A program made the position numbers and the translations under genes. A stretch of 64,000 bases of DNA from JANXMY01 sp965246745 (GTDB taxonomy: Bacteria; Armatimonadota; Armatimonadia; Armatimonadales; Capsulimonadaceae). Below, in pieces: positions 54,696 through 62,034 of the stretch; position 1 is the stretch's first letter, and every line of letters begins with the position of its first letter. Under the pieces are notes generated by a model that saw only the letters and a list, made by a program, of their open reading frames with translations, did no database searches and was not told the origin of the DNA. The stretch spans positions 434,001 through 498,000 of the forward strand of contig OZ251980.1 of assembly GCA_965246745.1 (NCBI GenBank), read 5' to 3'.

Positions 54696-54727
54696 AAAAT
54701 CCGCCCCGGTCACAATGACCGGGGCGG
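54694..54727 (-). terminator. Rho-independent terminator between AhpD-like and sedolisin genes
   Basis: Perfect 12-bp stem CCGCCCCGGTCA/TGACCGGGGCGG (54701-54712 / 54716-54727) with a three-base loop. On the minus strand it is followed by six U (54699-54694), giving a strong end for the sedolisin transcript. On the plus strand the tail is CGTCTTT, a weaker stop for the AhpD-like operon. Confidence 0.9.
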
Positions 54728-54743
54728 CGTCTTTGCGCTCGGC

Positions 54744-57509
54744 TCAGAGGCCGGGAGGCGTAATCGGGGCCGGGGGCGGCCCGACGGTTCCAGCGGGGGG
54801 CGGGACGCTGAGGGCAGCGGGCTGGAAGGCGTAAATCCAGTACCCGGTGAAGGGGGCCAGCGAGTCCGAGGCGACGCTGAGCGTGACGTACTTGCCGGTG
54901 GTCGTATTATACGCGAACACGAGCGGCTGAACCGTCGTGCTGGCGGACAGCAGGCCGCCGCCGGCGACGGAGATGCCGGACAGCGGCGCGGGCAGCGGGA
55001 ACGGGTCCCCGATCTGGTTCCAGCCCTGCTGCAAGGGGATCGAGAACGCCGCCGTCGCCGGCGCAGGCGTTCCGGTCAGCTTCAAGGAAGTCGCCGCCGG
55101 GAACCGGACCCAGTAGCCCTGGCCGAGACGCAGCGTGTCGGCAGGGGGAGCCGGATAAAACAGGTAGCTGTTTTGGAGCGGCGAATACTGGACCAGCCGC
55201 ACGCCCGACCCGGCGGCCAGCCCGAACAGGGCGGCAAAGTCGCCGACGCCGGTGAAGTCATACGGCGCGGAGATCATCTGGACGCCCGCCGGAAATGTCT
55301 GCGCGGCGGTCAGCGTGAAGGACTGAGCGGCGGACCCGCCGGCGGAAAGCGCGGACAGGGCCGCCGCCGTGCCGGAAAAAGCGACTCCGGCCGGTGCCGT
55401 CACCGTGCCGGTCGTGACGGTGATCTTTAGCGCCAGGCCGCTCGGCACCGAAAGCGTGTACGCGCCCGTGGCATCGGTTGTCGCGGTCCCTACCACGGCG
55501 CTGTTGGCGGTGGAAACGGCAGTCACCGTCGCCCCGGCAATCGGGGTCGGCGGGGCGCTTGCGGTGGTGACTATGCCGCTGACGGTCGCGGTCCCGGTGC
55601 CCTGGTTGGCGTTAAGCGACAGCGCGGCCAGCAGGGCTGCGCCTTTGAACGAGCCGAGGCCGGTGGCATCGTCGTAGCCCGGCCCGGCTTGGTAGAACAA
55701 GTTGGTGCCGGACACGACATCGTTGAACTGGGCGGCGTAGGCGCTGCCGGCGGCAATCGGGTACAGCAGCGGGTTCAAAAATCCGACCGAGCCGAGGCCG
55801 TTGCTGACCCGCTGCTGATTGATCAGCGCCGTGTAGGCGGCCCACAATGGCGCGGACGCGCTGGTGCCGCCGATGATCTCCGCCGTGCCGCCGACAAAGA
55901 CCGAGTAGCCGGTATTCGGGTCGGCGTTCAGCGCAACATCGGGCACTTCGCGGCGCAGCGGCGACACGCCGACTCCGGCTTGATACGCCGGCTTGGCCCA
56001 CAGGGTGCTGATCCCGCCCCCGCTGCCCTCGGGGCTGACCGACGGCGTCCCGGCGCTCCAAACCGTTTCCCCGAGATACGCGCCCGCCGTAGCCACCCCG
56101 GCGGTGGTCGTGCCGGGCTTTTTGTAGGCCAGCGTCGTGCCGCCGACCCCGGTGGCGTAGGGCTGCGACGCCGGATTGTCCACAACCGGGGAAGTCAGCC
56201 CGGTCGAGATCACGGTGGTGCCGGACACAATGGACGCGTAAGCGTCATACGCGCCGTTGTCGCCCGACGAGCAGAACAGCGACTGGCCCTGGGCGGCGAA
56301 CTGCTGAAAGACCGTGTTTTCGCCGGATATAATCGCCGGGTCTTCCTGCGTTTCATTGATGCCCCACGAGCAGCTAATCACCTGGATCAGCAGCTTGCCG
56401 GTGGTCGGGTTTAGGTCGGTCGCCATGCGGTTGAAAATCGTCAGCGGCGCAACCGGGTCTCCGGCGGTGACGACGGTTCCGGTCGAGGAAACCGTTCCCT
56501 GACTGTCTTCGTACACATAAATCCCGGTCGCGGCGGGCGCCAGCGCCAGGATCATGTCAATGTCCAGCGTGACTTCGGTGCGGCCTTCCACCGTCTCGAT
56601 CAGTCCTTTGGACGCCCCGACCGGCAGGGCAGTTACCGACGCCGCCGCGCCGGTCAGCGCGGTCGGCAGCGAAAAGGTCGAAGCGTAGAGCGCGATGTCG
56701 CTTGCCGCAAAGCCGTCCAGCTCAAACAATCCGATGTTCTGCCCCGCGCCGGTCAGCGCCCCCGCCGGCGCGGCGGCGGTCGTTCCGTACAGCGGCGTGA
56801 TGCCGCTGAGTCCGTAGGCGTATTTGATGTCGTTCGGCGACAGCCCCCCGAGCGGCCCGCTGCCGATGCCCGAGCCGCCGGTCGTGACCGGCACCGGCGC
56901 ATGCGGCAGCCGCCGCAGGTGCGGGGTCATCCGCGCCAGCGAGCTGAGGCCGGCGATCCCGGCCACCCGCGCCGCCACCGAGCGCGGCAGGGTCGGCGCG
57001 GCGCTGCTCGACAGCCCGACATGCCCGTCCGGCATCCGGTAGCGGCCCATTTGAACGCCGAACGCCGCTTCAATCTTTGCCGCCGGTCCCTGCACGGACA
57101 GCAGCGTCCGGCTCGGCGAAGTCGCCGTCACGGTCAGCCCCTGCGACCGCGCGTAAGCCGCGACCGCATCGTAATCCGCCGCCGTCGGCCCAAAGCGCCG
57201 GGTAAACTCGGCGGGGGTCAAAAACTGATGGAACTGCGGATCGCCCGGCGTGTACTGCCGCCGCAGCAGGTCGTCAAGCTCGCTTTGGCTGCGAAGCGGC
57301 AGCAGCAGTCCGGCCCGCAGGGCCGTTTCGGGCGCGACCCGGCCCAGCAGACGCGCGGCCCGCAGGCGGGCCTGCGGCGCGGCATTGCCCGAGACGGCCA
57401 CACGCGGCTCGGCGGCGCGGGCCGCCGACAGGGTCAGCGCAAGAGCGGCCGCGCCCGCAAGAACTGGGAAAAAGAGCCGCTTCAAAGCGGGAAAGTTAGC
57501 AGGTGTCAA
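54744..57509 (-). CDS. Secreted sedolisin (S53, kumamolisin-like) serine-carboxyl peptidase, 921 aa
   Basis: Acid-active secreted peptidase made as a proenzyme. TTG start at 57509 (a TTG at 57515 is too close to the AAGGAG). Signal peptide to about residue 33; pro-domain (YTPGDPQFHQFLTPAEFTRR) about 80-200; catalytic domain with Glu312 and Asp316 (EVTLDID), oxyanion Asp417 (SSGDNGAY), and Ser550 in GGTSASAPLWAAYTAL, plus DVVSGTNLFYQAGPGYDDAT with the calcium-site Asp. After about 645 there is a carboxypeptidase-regulatory-like domain (TASAPPTPIAGATVTAVSTA) and two further repeats with WNQIGDP-type motifs. A consensus promoter (57599-57627) drives it. Digestion of extracellular protein is likely. 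Confidence 0.95.
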   Translation of the reverse strand: MTPANFPALKRLFFPVLAGAAALALTLSAARAAEPRVAVSGNAAPQARLRAARLLGRVAPETALRAGLLLPLRSQSELDDLLRRQYTPGDPQFHQFLTPAEFTRRFGPTAADYDAVAAYARSQGLTVTATSPSRTLLSVQGPAAKIEAAFGVQMGRYRMPDGHVGLSSSAAPTLPRSVAARVAGIAGLSSLARMTPHLRRLPHAPVPVTTGGSGIGSGPLGGLSPNDIKYAYGLSGITPLYGTTAAAPAGALTGAGQNIGLFELDGFAASDIALYASTFSLPTALTGAAASVTALPVGASKGLIETVEGRTEVTLDIDMILALAPAATGIYVYEDSQGTVSSTGTVVTAGDPVAPLTIFNRMATDLNPTTGKLLIQVISCSWGINETQEDPAIISGENTVFQQFAAQGQSLFCSSGDNGAYDAYASIVSGTTVISTGLTSPVVDNPASQPYATGVGGTTLAYKKPGTTTAGVATAGAYLGETVWSAGTPSVSPEGSGGGISTLWAKPAYQAGVGVSPLRREVPDVALNADPNTGYSVFVGGTAEIIGGTSASAPLWAAYTALINQQRVSNGLGSVGFLNPLLYPIAAGSAYAAQFNDVVSGTNLFYQAGPGYDDATGLGSFKGAALLAALSLNANQGTGTATVSGIVTTASAPPTPIAGATVTAVSTANSAVVGTATTDATGAYTLSVPSGLALKITVTTGTVTAPAGVAFSGTAAALSALSAGGSAAQSFTLTAAQTFPAGVQMISAPYDFTGVGDFAALFGLAAGSGVRLVQYSPLQNSYLFYPAPPADTLRLGQGYWVRFPAATSLKLTGTPAPATAAFSIPLQQGWNQIGDPFPLPAPLSGISVAGGGLLSASTTVQPLVFAYNTTTGKYVTLSVASDSLAPFTGYWIYAFQPAALSVPPPAGTVGPPPAPITPPGL

Positions 57510-57598
57510 AAACAAGCTCCTTCAATCGGAAACACAACGCTTAAAGAAGAAAGGGGGCACGCGAAAATCGGCACGCACAATTCGGCATGCTGAACTCT

Positions 57599-57627
57599 AT
57601 TATAAAGCAAAGACCGCGAACTGTCAA
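57599..57627 (-). promoter_or_regulatory. Consensus promoter of the sedolisin gene
   Basis: Minus strand TTGACA (57627-57622), 17-bp spacer, TATAAT (57604-57599). Perfect hexamers; leader of about 83 bases. Confidence 0.85.
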
Positions 57628-57645
57628 GCCGCGCCCGGCTGCAGA

Positions 57646-58161
57646 TCAAAGCCGCTGACCGAACGGGTCGTCGCGAATCTGACCGATCCGGCAAAGGCGC
57701 AGCAGCAGATACACCGGCAGGGCCAGCAGCGTATTGTACAGCACTTCGCCGCCGGTGCCTATCAGCCAGCGGCGCAGGTGGTGCCGCGCAAAGCTCGGCG
57801 CGATCAAGGCGGCAATGCTTTCCGCCAGCAGGCTGGCCGCAAGAGTCACCAGCGGCGGCACCAAAAGGTTGGACCGGATCAAAGCGCTGCCGAAAGAGCC
57901 GCTGAACGCCCCGGCGACAATCCGGCTGGCAAACACGCTGCCGAACGCCGCCGGAAACGACGACGCGGCCAGCAGGCCGGTCCAAAACCCGAGAATGCTG
58001 CCCCGCAGGCTCCCCACCAGAAGCGCGGCGACGCTGAGAAAGACCAGCGGCAGGTCCGGCTGCGCCCCCCGAAACGCAATCGCATGGGCGACCCGCCCCT
58101 GAAACACCGCCGCCAGCCACAGCAGGCATGCGGCCAGCACCATCTGGCGGGTGGGAATCAT
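57646..58161 (-). CDS. mreD: Rod shape-determining protein MreD, 171 aa
   Basis: Inner-membrane protein of the elongasome. About five transmembrane helices; recognisable MreD segments RGAQPDLPLVFLSVAALLVG and SLRGSILGFWTGLLAASSFP, and the C-terminal VLYNTLLALPVYLLLRL. Length is typical. ATG 58161 overlaps the mreC stop by four bases (ATGA). Ordered last in mreBCD. Confidence 0.9.
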   Translation of the reverse strand: MIPTRQMVLAACLLWLAAVFQGRVAHAIAFRGAQPDLPLVFLSVAALLVGSLRGSILGFWTGLLAASSFPAAFGSVFASRIVAGAFSGSFGSALIRSNLLVPPLVTLAASLLAESIAALIAPSFARHHLRRWLIGTGGEVLYNTLLALPVYLLLRLCRIGQIRDDPFGQRL

Positions 58162-59084
58162 TGCGGCGCAGTTCTCGCCGGGCGGGCAAGCGGCGCGGGG
58201 GACAGCGGCACCGGAGAAAGCGGGGCGGGCGGGGCCGGGGCGGGCGGGGCCGGGGCGGCGGCCTGGAGCACAAACGCTTCTTCCAGGTGGTCAAAGTCGG
58301 CGGCGGGGCGCAGCGCGGCGGTTTGCAGGGAGCGCGTTTTGTCTACCGAAATGGACGACACCGTGCCGAGCGGCACGGCGGGGGGAAACACGCCCCCGAG
58401 GCCGGAAGTCACCACCAAGTCGCCGACATGCAGCTTGGCGTCGCTCCGCAGGTAAGTGACCTGCATCCGCCCGCCGACCCCCTGGCACAGCCCTACCGGC
58501 TCATGGGGCGTGTGGTTCTGCACCACCGCCCCGACCGACGACCCGCTGTCGGTCAAAAGAAGCACATTGCAGGAGCCGGGAGACACTTCTAAAACCTGCC
58601 CGGCCAGCGCCCCGCTCGGCGACAATACCACCGAGCGCGGATGCACGCCGCGCAGGCTGCCCCGGTTCAGGATCAGGGTGTCGGAGTTCGGGCTGGGCTT
58701 CAGCGCCGTCACCTGCGCGGCCAGCAGCGGGCGCAGCGACGACTGCTCGAACCCGAGCAGGCGGCGCAGGCGGGCGTTTTCCGCCTGCGCGTTTTGCAGG
58801 CCGTTGTTTTGCGCGGACAGTTCCAGCACTTTGGCGTTTAAAGCGGCGTTCTCGCGGGCAAGGCGCGGCCCGGACAGCAGCGAGCCGGCGCTGAGACGCC
58901 AGCGCTGCCCGAGCCGGGCGACCAGGGTTTGAGCGGGAACCAGCCCCCGGTCCCGGACGGTGCGCGAAACCGGGTCGGTCTGCCCGCGCCCCGCCGACCG
59001 AGCATGCAGGGCGGTGAGCAGCCCGCAGGCGGTCAGCGCCAGCGCCAGCGCACCGAAGCGCCAGTTGTCACGGGGAGGTCGCAT
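58158..59084 (-). CDS. mreC: Rod shape-determining protein MreC, 308 aa
   Basis: Bitopic periplasmic scaffold of the elongasome. N-terminal helix FGALALALTACGLLTALHAR (residues 9-28), a coiled coil (about 70-110, ENAALNAKVLELSAQNNGLQ and LRRLLGFEQ), then the beta-domain core: SPNSDTLILNRGSLRGVHPR, AGQVLEVSPGSCNVLLLTDS, VTYLRSDAKLHVGDLVVTSG and LGGVFPPAVPLGTVSSI. The C-terminal 40 residues are Ala/Pro repeats. It is 30 bp downstream of mreB and overlaps mreD. Confidence 0.93.
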   Translation of the reverse strand: MRPPRDNWRFGALALALTACGLLTALHARSAGRGQTDPVSRTVRDRGLVPAQTLVARLGQRWRLSAGSLLSGPRLARENAALNAKVLELSAQNNGLQNAQAENARLRRLLGFEQSSLRPLLAAQVTALKPSPNSDTLILNRGSLRGVHPRSVVLSPSGALAGQVLEVSPGSCNVLLLTDSGSSVGAVVQNHTPHEPVGLCQGVGGRMQVTYLRSDAKLHVGDLVVTSGLGGVFPPAVPLGTVSSISVDKTRSLQTAALRPAADFDHLEEAFVLQAAAPAPPAPAPPAPLSPVPLSPAPLARPARTAPQ

Positions 59085-59114
59085 AGAAAGCCGTAGTTGT
59101 TAAAAAATGAGGAC

Positions 59115-60194
59115 TTAGGCCCGGCTCGGCATGGAATAGTGGCCCAGGCGGGTTTCGGTCAGCAGCACCGAGCGCAGGGCGCTCGAGCGGGACGCTTCAT
59201 CCAAACACTTGCCGGTGCCGAGCACGACGCACGACAGCGGGTCGGGGGCGATATGCACGGGCATTCCGGTTTCGTGGGAAATCAGGCGGTCCAAGCCGCG
59301 CAGCAGCGCCCCGCCGCCCGCCAGCACAATGCCGCTGTCCATGATGTCGGCGGACAGCTCCGGCGGCGTGTCTTCCAGCGTTTCTTTCACCGTCTCGACA
59401 ATCGCGTTGATCGGGTCCGAGATCGCTTCGCGGACCTGCTCCGACGTGATCGCAGTCGAGCGCGGCAGGCCGGTCAAGAGGTCGCGCCCCCGGACCTGCA
59501 TGGTGAGTTCCTGTTCCAGCGGGGCGGCGGAGCCGATGGTGATTTTGCATTCTTCGGCGGTGCGGTCGCCGATAAACAAATTGAACTGCTGACGCACATA
59601 AGTCACAATCGCTTCGTCAATCTCGTCGCCGGCAATGCGGATGGACCGGGCGGCAGCCATCGCGCCGAGCGAGATCACGGCGACTTCGGACGTGCCCCCG
59701 CCGATGTCCACAATCATCGAGCCGATGGGTTCCGAGACGGGCAGACCCGCGCCGATGGCCGCCGCCATCGGCTCTTCAATCAAATACGCTTCTTTGGCTC
59801 CGGCTTTTTTGGTGGCTTCAATGACCGCCCGGCGCTCGACTTCAGTGATGCCCGACGGGATGCCGACGACGACGACGGGATGAACAAACCCTTTGCGGCG
59901 ATGGACTTTTTCGATAAAGTAGCGCAGCATCCGCTCGGTCTGGTCAAAATCGGCAATCACTCCGTCTTTGAGGGGGCGGATCGCGACGATGGAGTTCGGG
60001 GTGCGGCCCAGCATCCGCTTGGCCTCCTCGCCGACAGTGATGACGGTGTTGGTTTGGCGGTTGACGGCGACAACGCTCGGCTCGCGCAGCAGAATTCCCC
60101 GTCCCTGTACATGAACCAAAGTGTTCGCCGTGCCGAGGTCAATGCCCATGTCGCGCGAGAACCGGCCCGACATCCGCCGTATGAAGTTGAACAT
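59115..60194 (-). CDS. mreB: Rod shape-determining protein MreB, 359 aa
   Basis: Bacterial actin that organises cell-wall elongation. Phosphate 1 MGIDLGTANTLVHVQGRGIL, connect 1 GMPSG-like VVVVGIPSGITEVERRAVIE, phosphate 2 MIVDIGGGTSEVAVISLGAM, the AEECKITIGSA segment, and adenosine motif GIVLAGGGALLRGLDRLISH. An amphipathic N-terminus (MFNFIRRMSGRFSRDM) binds membrane. Start ATG 60194; TATAAT at 60258-60263 (minus) gives a 60-base leader with a weak -35. The 18 residues after the family end (SALRSVLLTETRLGHYSMPS) are an uncommon extension. Confidence 0.97.
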   Translation of the reverse strand: MFNFIRRMSGRFSRDMGIDLGTANTLVHVQGRGILLREPSVVAVNRQTNTVITVGEEAKRMLGRTPNSIVAIRPLKDGVIADFDQTERMLRYFIEKVHRRKGFVHPVVVVGIPSGITEVERRAVIEATKKAGAKEAYLIEEPMAAAIGAGLPVSEPIGSMIVDIGGGTSEVAVISLGAMAAARSIRIAGDEIDEAIVTYVRQQFNLFIGDRTAEECKITIGSAAPLEQELTMQVRGRDLLTGLPRSTAITSEQVREAISDPINAIVETVKETLEDTPPELSADIMDSGIVLAGGGALLRGLDRLISHETGMPVHIAPDPLSCVVLGTGKCLDEASRSSALRSVLLTETRLGHYSMPSRA

Positions 60195-60465
60195 GTAAAA
60201 AGTGCTGCTCCTGGAGTTCAGGGCCGGCGGCCGCTGCCGCGCCCTGCCCTGACAGCCATTATAGCATAAATCCGGGGAGATTGCCGCAGGCCGGCACGAA
60301 TTGCCTGCGGCGGAAGCGCAAAAAACGTATGCCAAGAGTTTTTCTGCTCGCACTCGGGCGAGCAGAAAGCCCGCACGTTTACCCGTTTCCGTCCCGTCCC
60401 CGCCGGGTAAAGAAGTGACGCGGAATTATTCCCGCAAGCATCACACTGGACAAGGAACGAAACTT

Positions 60466-61263
60466 ATGGCAAGCATTGTCGTCGGCCTGTTCGAGCGCCG
60501 CTCGGACGCGGAAGCCGCATTGACCGATTTAGTCAGCAACAATTACGACCGCTCCCACATTGACCTCAAAGAGCCGTATTCTGAGAACTCTCAGCATTCG
60601 CTGGCGTCGGTGCGGCATGAACTTGAAAGCGAAGGCGTCCCGGAAAGCGATGCCAAGCTGTTCGAGGAAGGCATGCGGGCCGGTGACACGCTGGAAATCG
60701 CCCACACGGACGATGAGCGGGCAGAAGAAGCGCGGGAAATCATGAACCGCCACGGAGCGCTCGATATTCACGATGCGTTCGCCCAGCGCGGCAGCTTCCA
60801 GGACGCCGCCCCCCTGGCCGCCGCCGCGACACTCGCGGCCGCTGCGCCGGCGGCAGTGCGGCAGGAAAACGCCGGCGGCGAAATAGTCGTGCCGGTGGTC
60901 GAGGAAGAGCTTGCGGTCGGCAAACGGCAAATTCAGCGCGGCGGGGTCCGCGTCTTCCAGCGGGTCGAGGAGCGGCCGGTGGAAGCCGCCGTCACCCTGC
61001 GCGACGAAACCGTTTCTGTGGAGCGCCATGCGGTCAACCGCCCGGTTGCCAGCGCCGATGCGGCCTTTGCGCCCACCGCCGATGTCGTGCTGACCGAAAC
61101 GCACGAAGTCCCCGTGATCGCCAAAGACGCGCGGGTGGTCGAAGAAGTGGTTGTCGGCAAAACCGAGACTGACCGAGTCGAGACCGTCCGCGACACCGTC
61201 CGCCGCACCGATGTGGAAGTGGAAGACATTGCCGCCGGTTCGAAAGCAGGAGGAACTCACTAA
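60466..61263 (+). CDS. YsnF/AvaK-type stress protein (DUF2382), 265 aa
   Basis: ATG 60466 (MASIVVGLFERRSDAEAALT) after AAGGAAC. The N-terminal part (1-100) is a ferredoxin-like alpha/beta fold as in general-stress-protein GlsB/YflT-like modules (FERRSDAEAALTDLVSNNYD). A linker of Ala-rich sequence follows (about 108-130), then the DUF2382 repeat: VPVVEEELAVGKRQIQRGGV, RVFQRVEERPVEAAVTLRDE and ETVSVERHAVNRPVASADAA, ending with VVVGKTETDRVETVRDTVRR. Proteins of this pattern are induced by stress in many bacteria; molecular function is not settled. Stop and start of the next gene overlap (TAATG). Confidence 0.9.
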   Translation: MASIVVGLFERRSDAEAALTDLVSNNYDRSHIDLKEPYSENSQHSLASVRHELESEGVPESDAKLFEEGMRAGDTLEIAHTDDERAEEAREIMNRHGALDIHDAFAQRGSFQDAAPLAAAATLAAAAPAAVRQENAGGEIVVPVVEEELAVGKRQIQRGGVRVFQRVEERPVEAAVTLRDETVSVERHAVNRPVASADAAFAPTADVVLTETHEVPVIAKDARVVEEVVVGKTETDRVETVRDTVRRTDVEVEDIAAGSKAGGTH

Positions 61264-61970
61264 TGGCGAATACCAGCAGCGATCCCAATCGCCAGGGGGC
61301 CGAAGGCGGCGCTCAGGTGTACCGCGAGAAAAAAGGCGGCCTGCCGTGGTGGATTTGGCCCCTGCTTGCCCTGCTTCTGCTCGGCCTCTTGTATGCCCTG
61401 CTGCATCGCGGCACGCCGCAAACCGCGCAGACTGTTCCCGCTCAGACGACTCCGGTGACGACGCCCGCGCCCGCCGTGACGCCTGAAACGACGCCGACGG
61501 CGACGACCGCTCCCGAGGCCGGCACAACCGCGACGCCCGGTCAGGACATCAAAATCCACAAAGGCACGGACATCACCACGGCGAAGCCCGAGCAGGCCAG
61601 CGTCCCCGGCGTTCCGCTCTCGGACGTAGTCACCTTCGCGACCGCCGCCGACCCGCTTTCACTGGTCGGGCGCAACGCCAAGCTGACCGATGTGCCGGTG
61701 CAGAAAGTCCTCAGCGACCGCGCGTTTTTTGTCGGCCCCACCCCGCAGCAGCAGATTCTGGTGCTGCTCGACAAGGGCATGGACGCCGGGGCGACAACCC
61801 CGAGCAAAGTGACGATCACCGCCGGCAAGCCGGTTTCTTTGACCGGCATCGTCGAAAAAATGCCGACCCAAGAAGCGATCAGCCAGCAGTACCAGATCAG
61901 CGGCGACAACTACACTGCGATCCAGGACCAAAAGGCGTATCTGCACGCGACCGTCGCCCAGCAGAAGTAA
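61263..61970 (+). CDS. Membrane-anchored hypothetical protein, 235 aa
   Basis: ATG 61263 overlaps the preceding stop (TAATG). Residues 25-50 form a transmembrane helix (PWWIWPLLALLLLGLLYALL), followed by a Thr/Pro/Ala-rich linker (about 55-100) and a beta-rich extracytoplasmic domain with LVGRNAKLTDVPVQKVLSDR, AFFVGPTPQQQILVLLDKG and KVTITAGKPVSLTGIVEKMP. The last domain resembles OB-fold-like regions of BON/TMP proteins. Translation coupling with the YsnF-like gene suggests a joint stress role. The stop is followed by a 28-bp hairpin. Confidence 0.75.
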   Translation: MANTSSDPNRQGAEGGAQVYREKKGGLPWWIWPLLALLLLGLLYALLHRGTPQTAQTVPAQTTPVTTPAPAVTPETTPTATTAPEAGTTATPGQDIKIHKGTDITTAKPEQASVPGVPLSDVVTFATAADPLSLVGRNAKLTDVPVQKVLSDRAFFVGPTPQQQILVLLDKGMDAGATTPSKVTITAGKPVSLTGIVEKMPTQEAISQQYQISGDNYTAIQDQKAYLHATVAQQK

Positions 61971-61971
61971 C

Positions 61972-62034
61972 ACCGAAGAAGAGATGCCCCCCCGGCCCCC
62001 ATTATTGGGGGCCGGGGGGCATCTCTTCTTCGGT
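61972..62034. repeat. Palindromic element, family A, forming a 28-bp hairpin that contains the ligA stop
   Basis: Left arm 61972-62000 and right arm 62007-62034 pair over 28 bp with one extra C; the loop is ATTATT. The GC-rich core (GGCCCCC-ATTATT-GGGGGCC) is family A, but pairing also extends across ACCGAAGAAGAGATG, which encodes the end of ligA on the minus strand. It lies between convergent genes and may terminate both. Confidence 0.85.
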
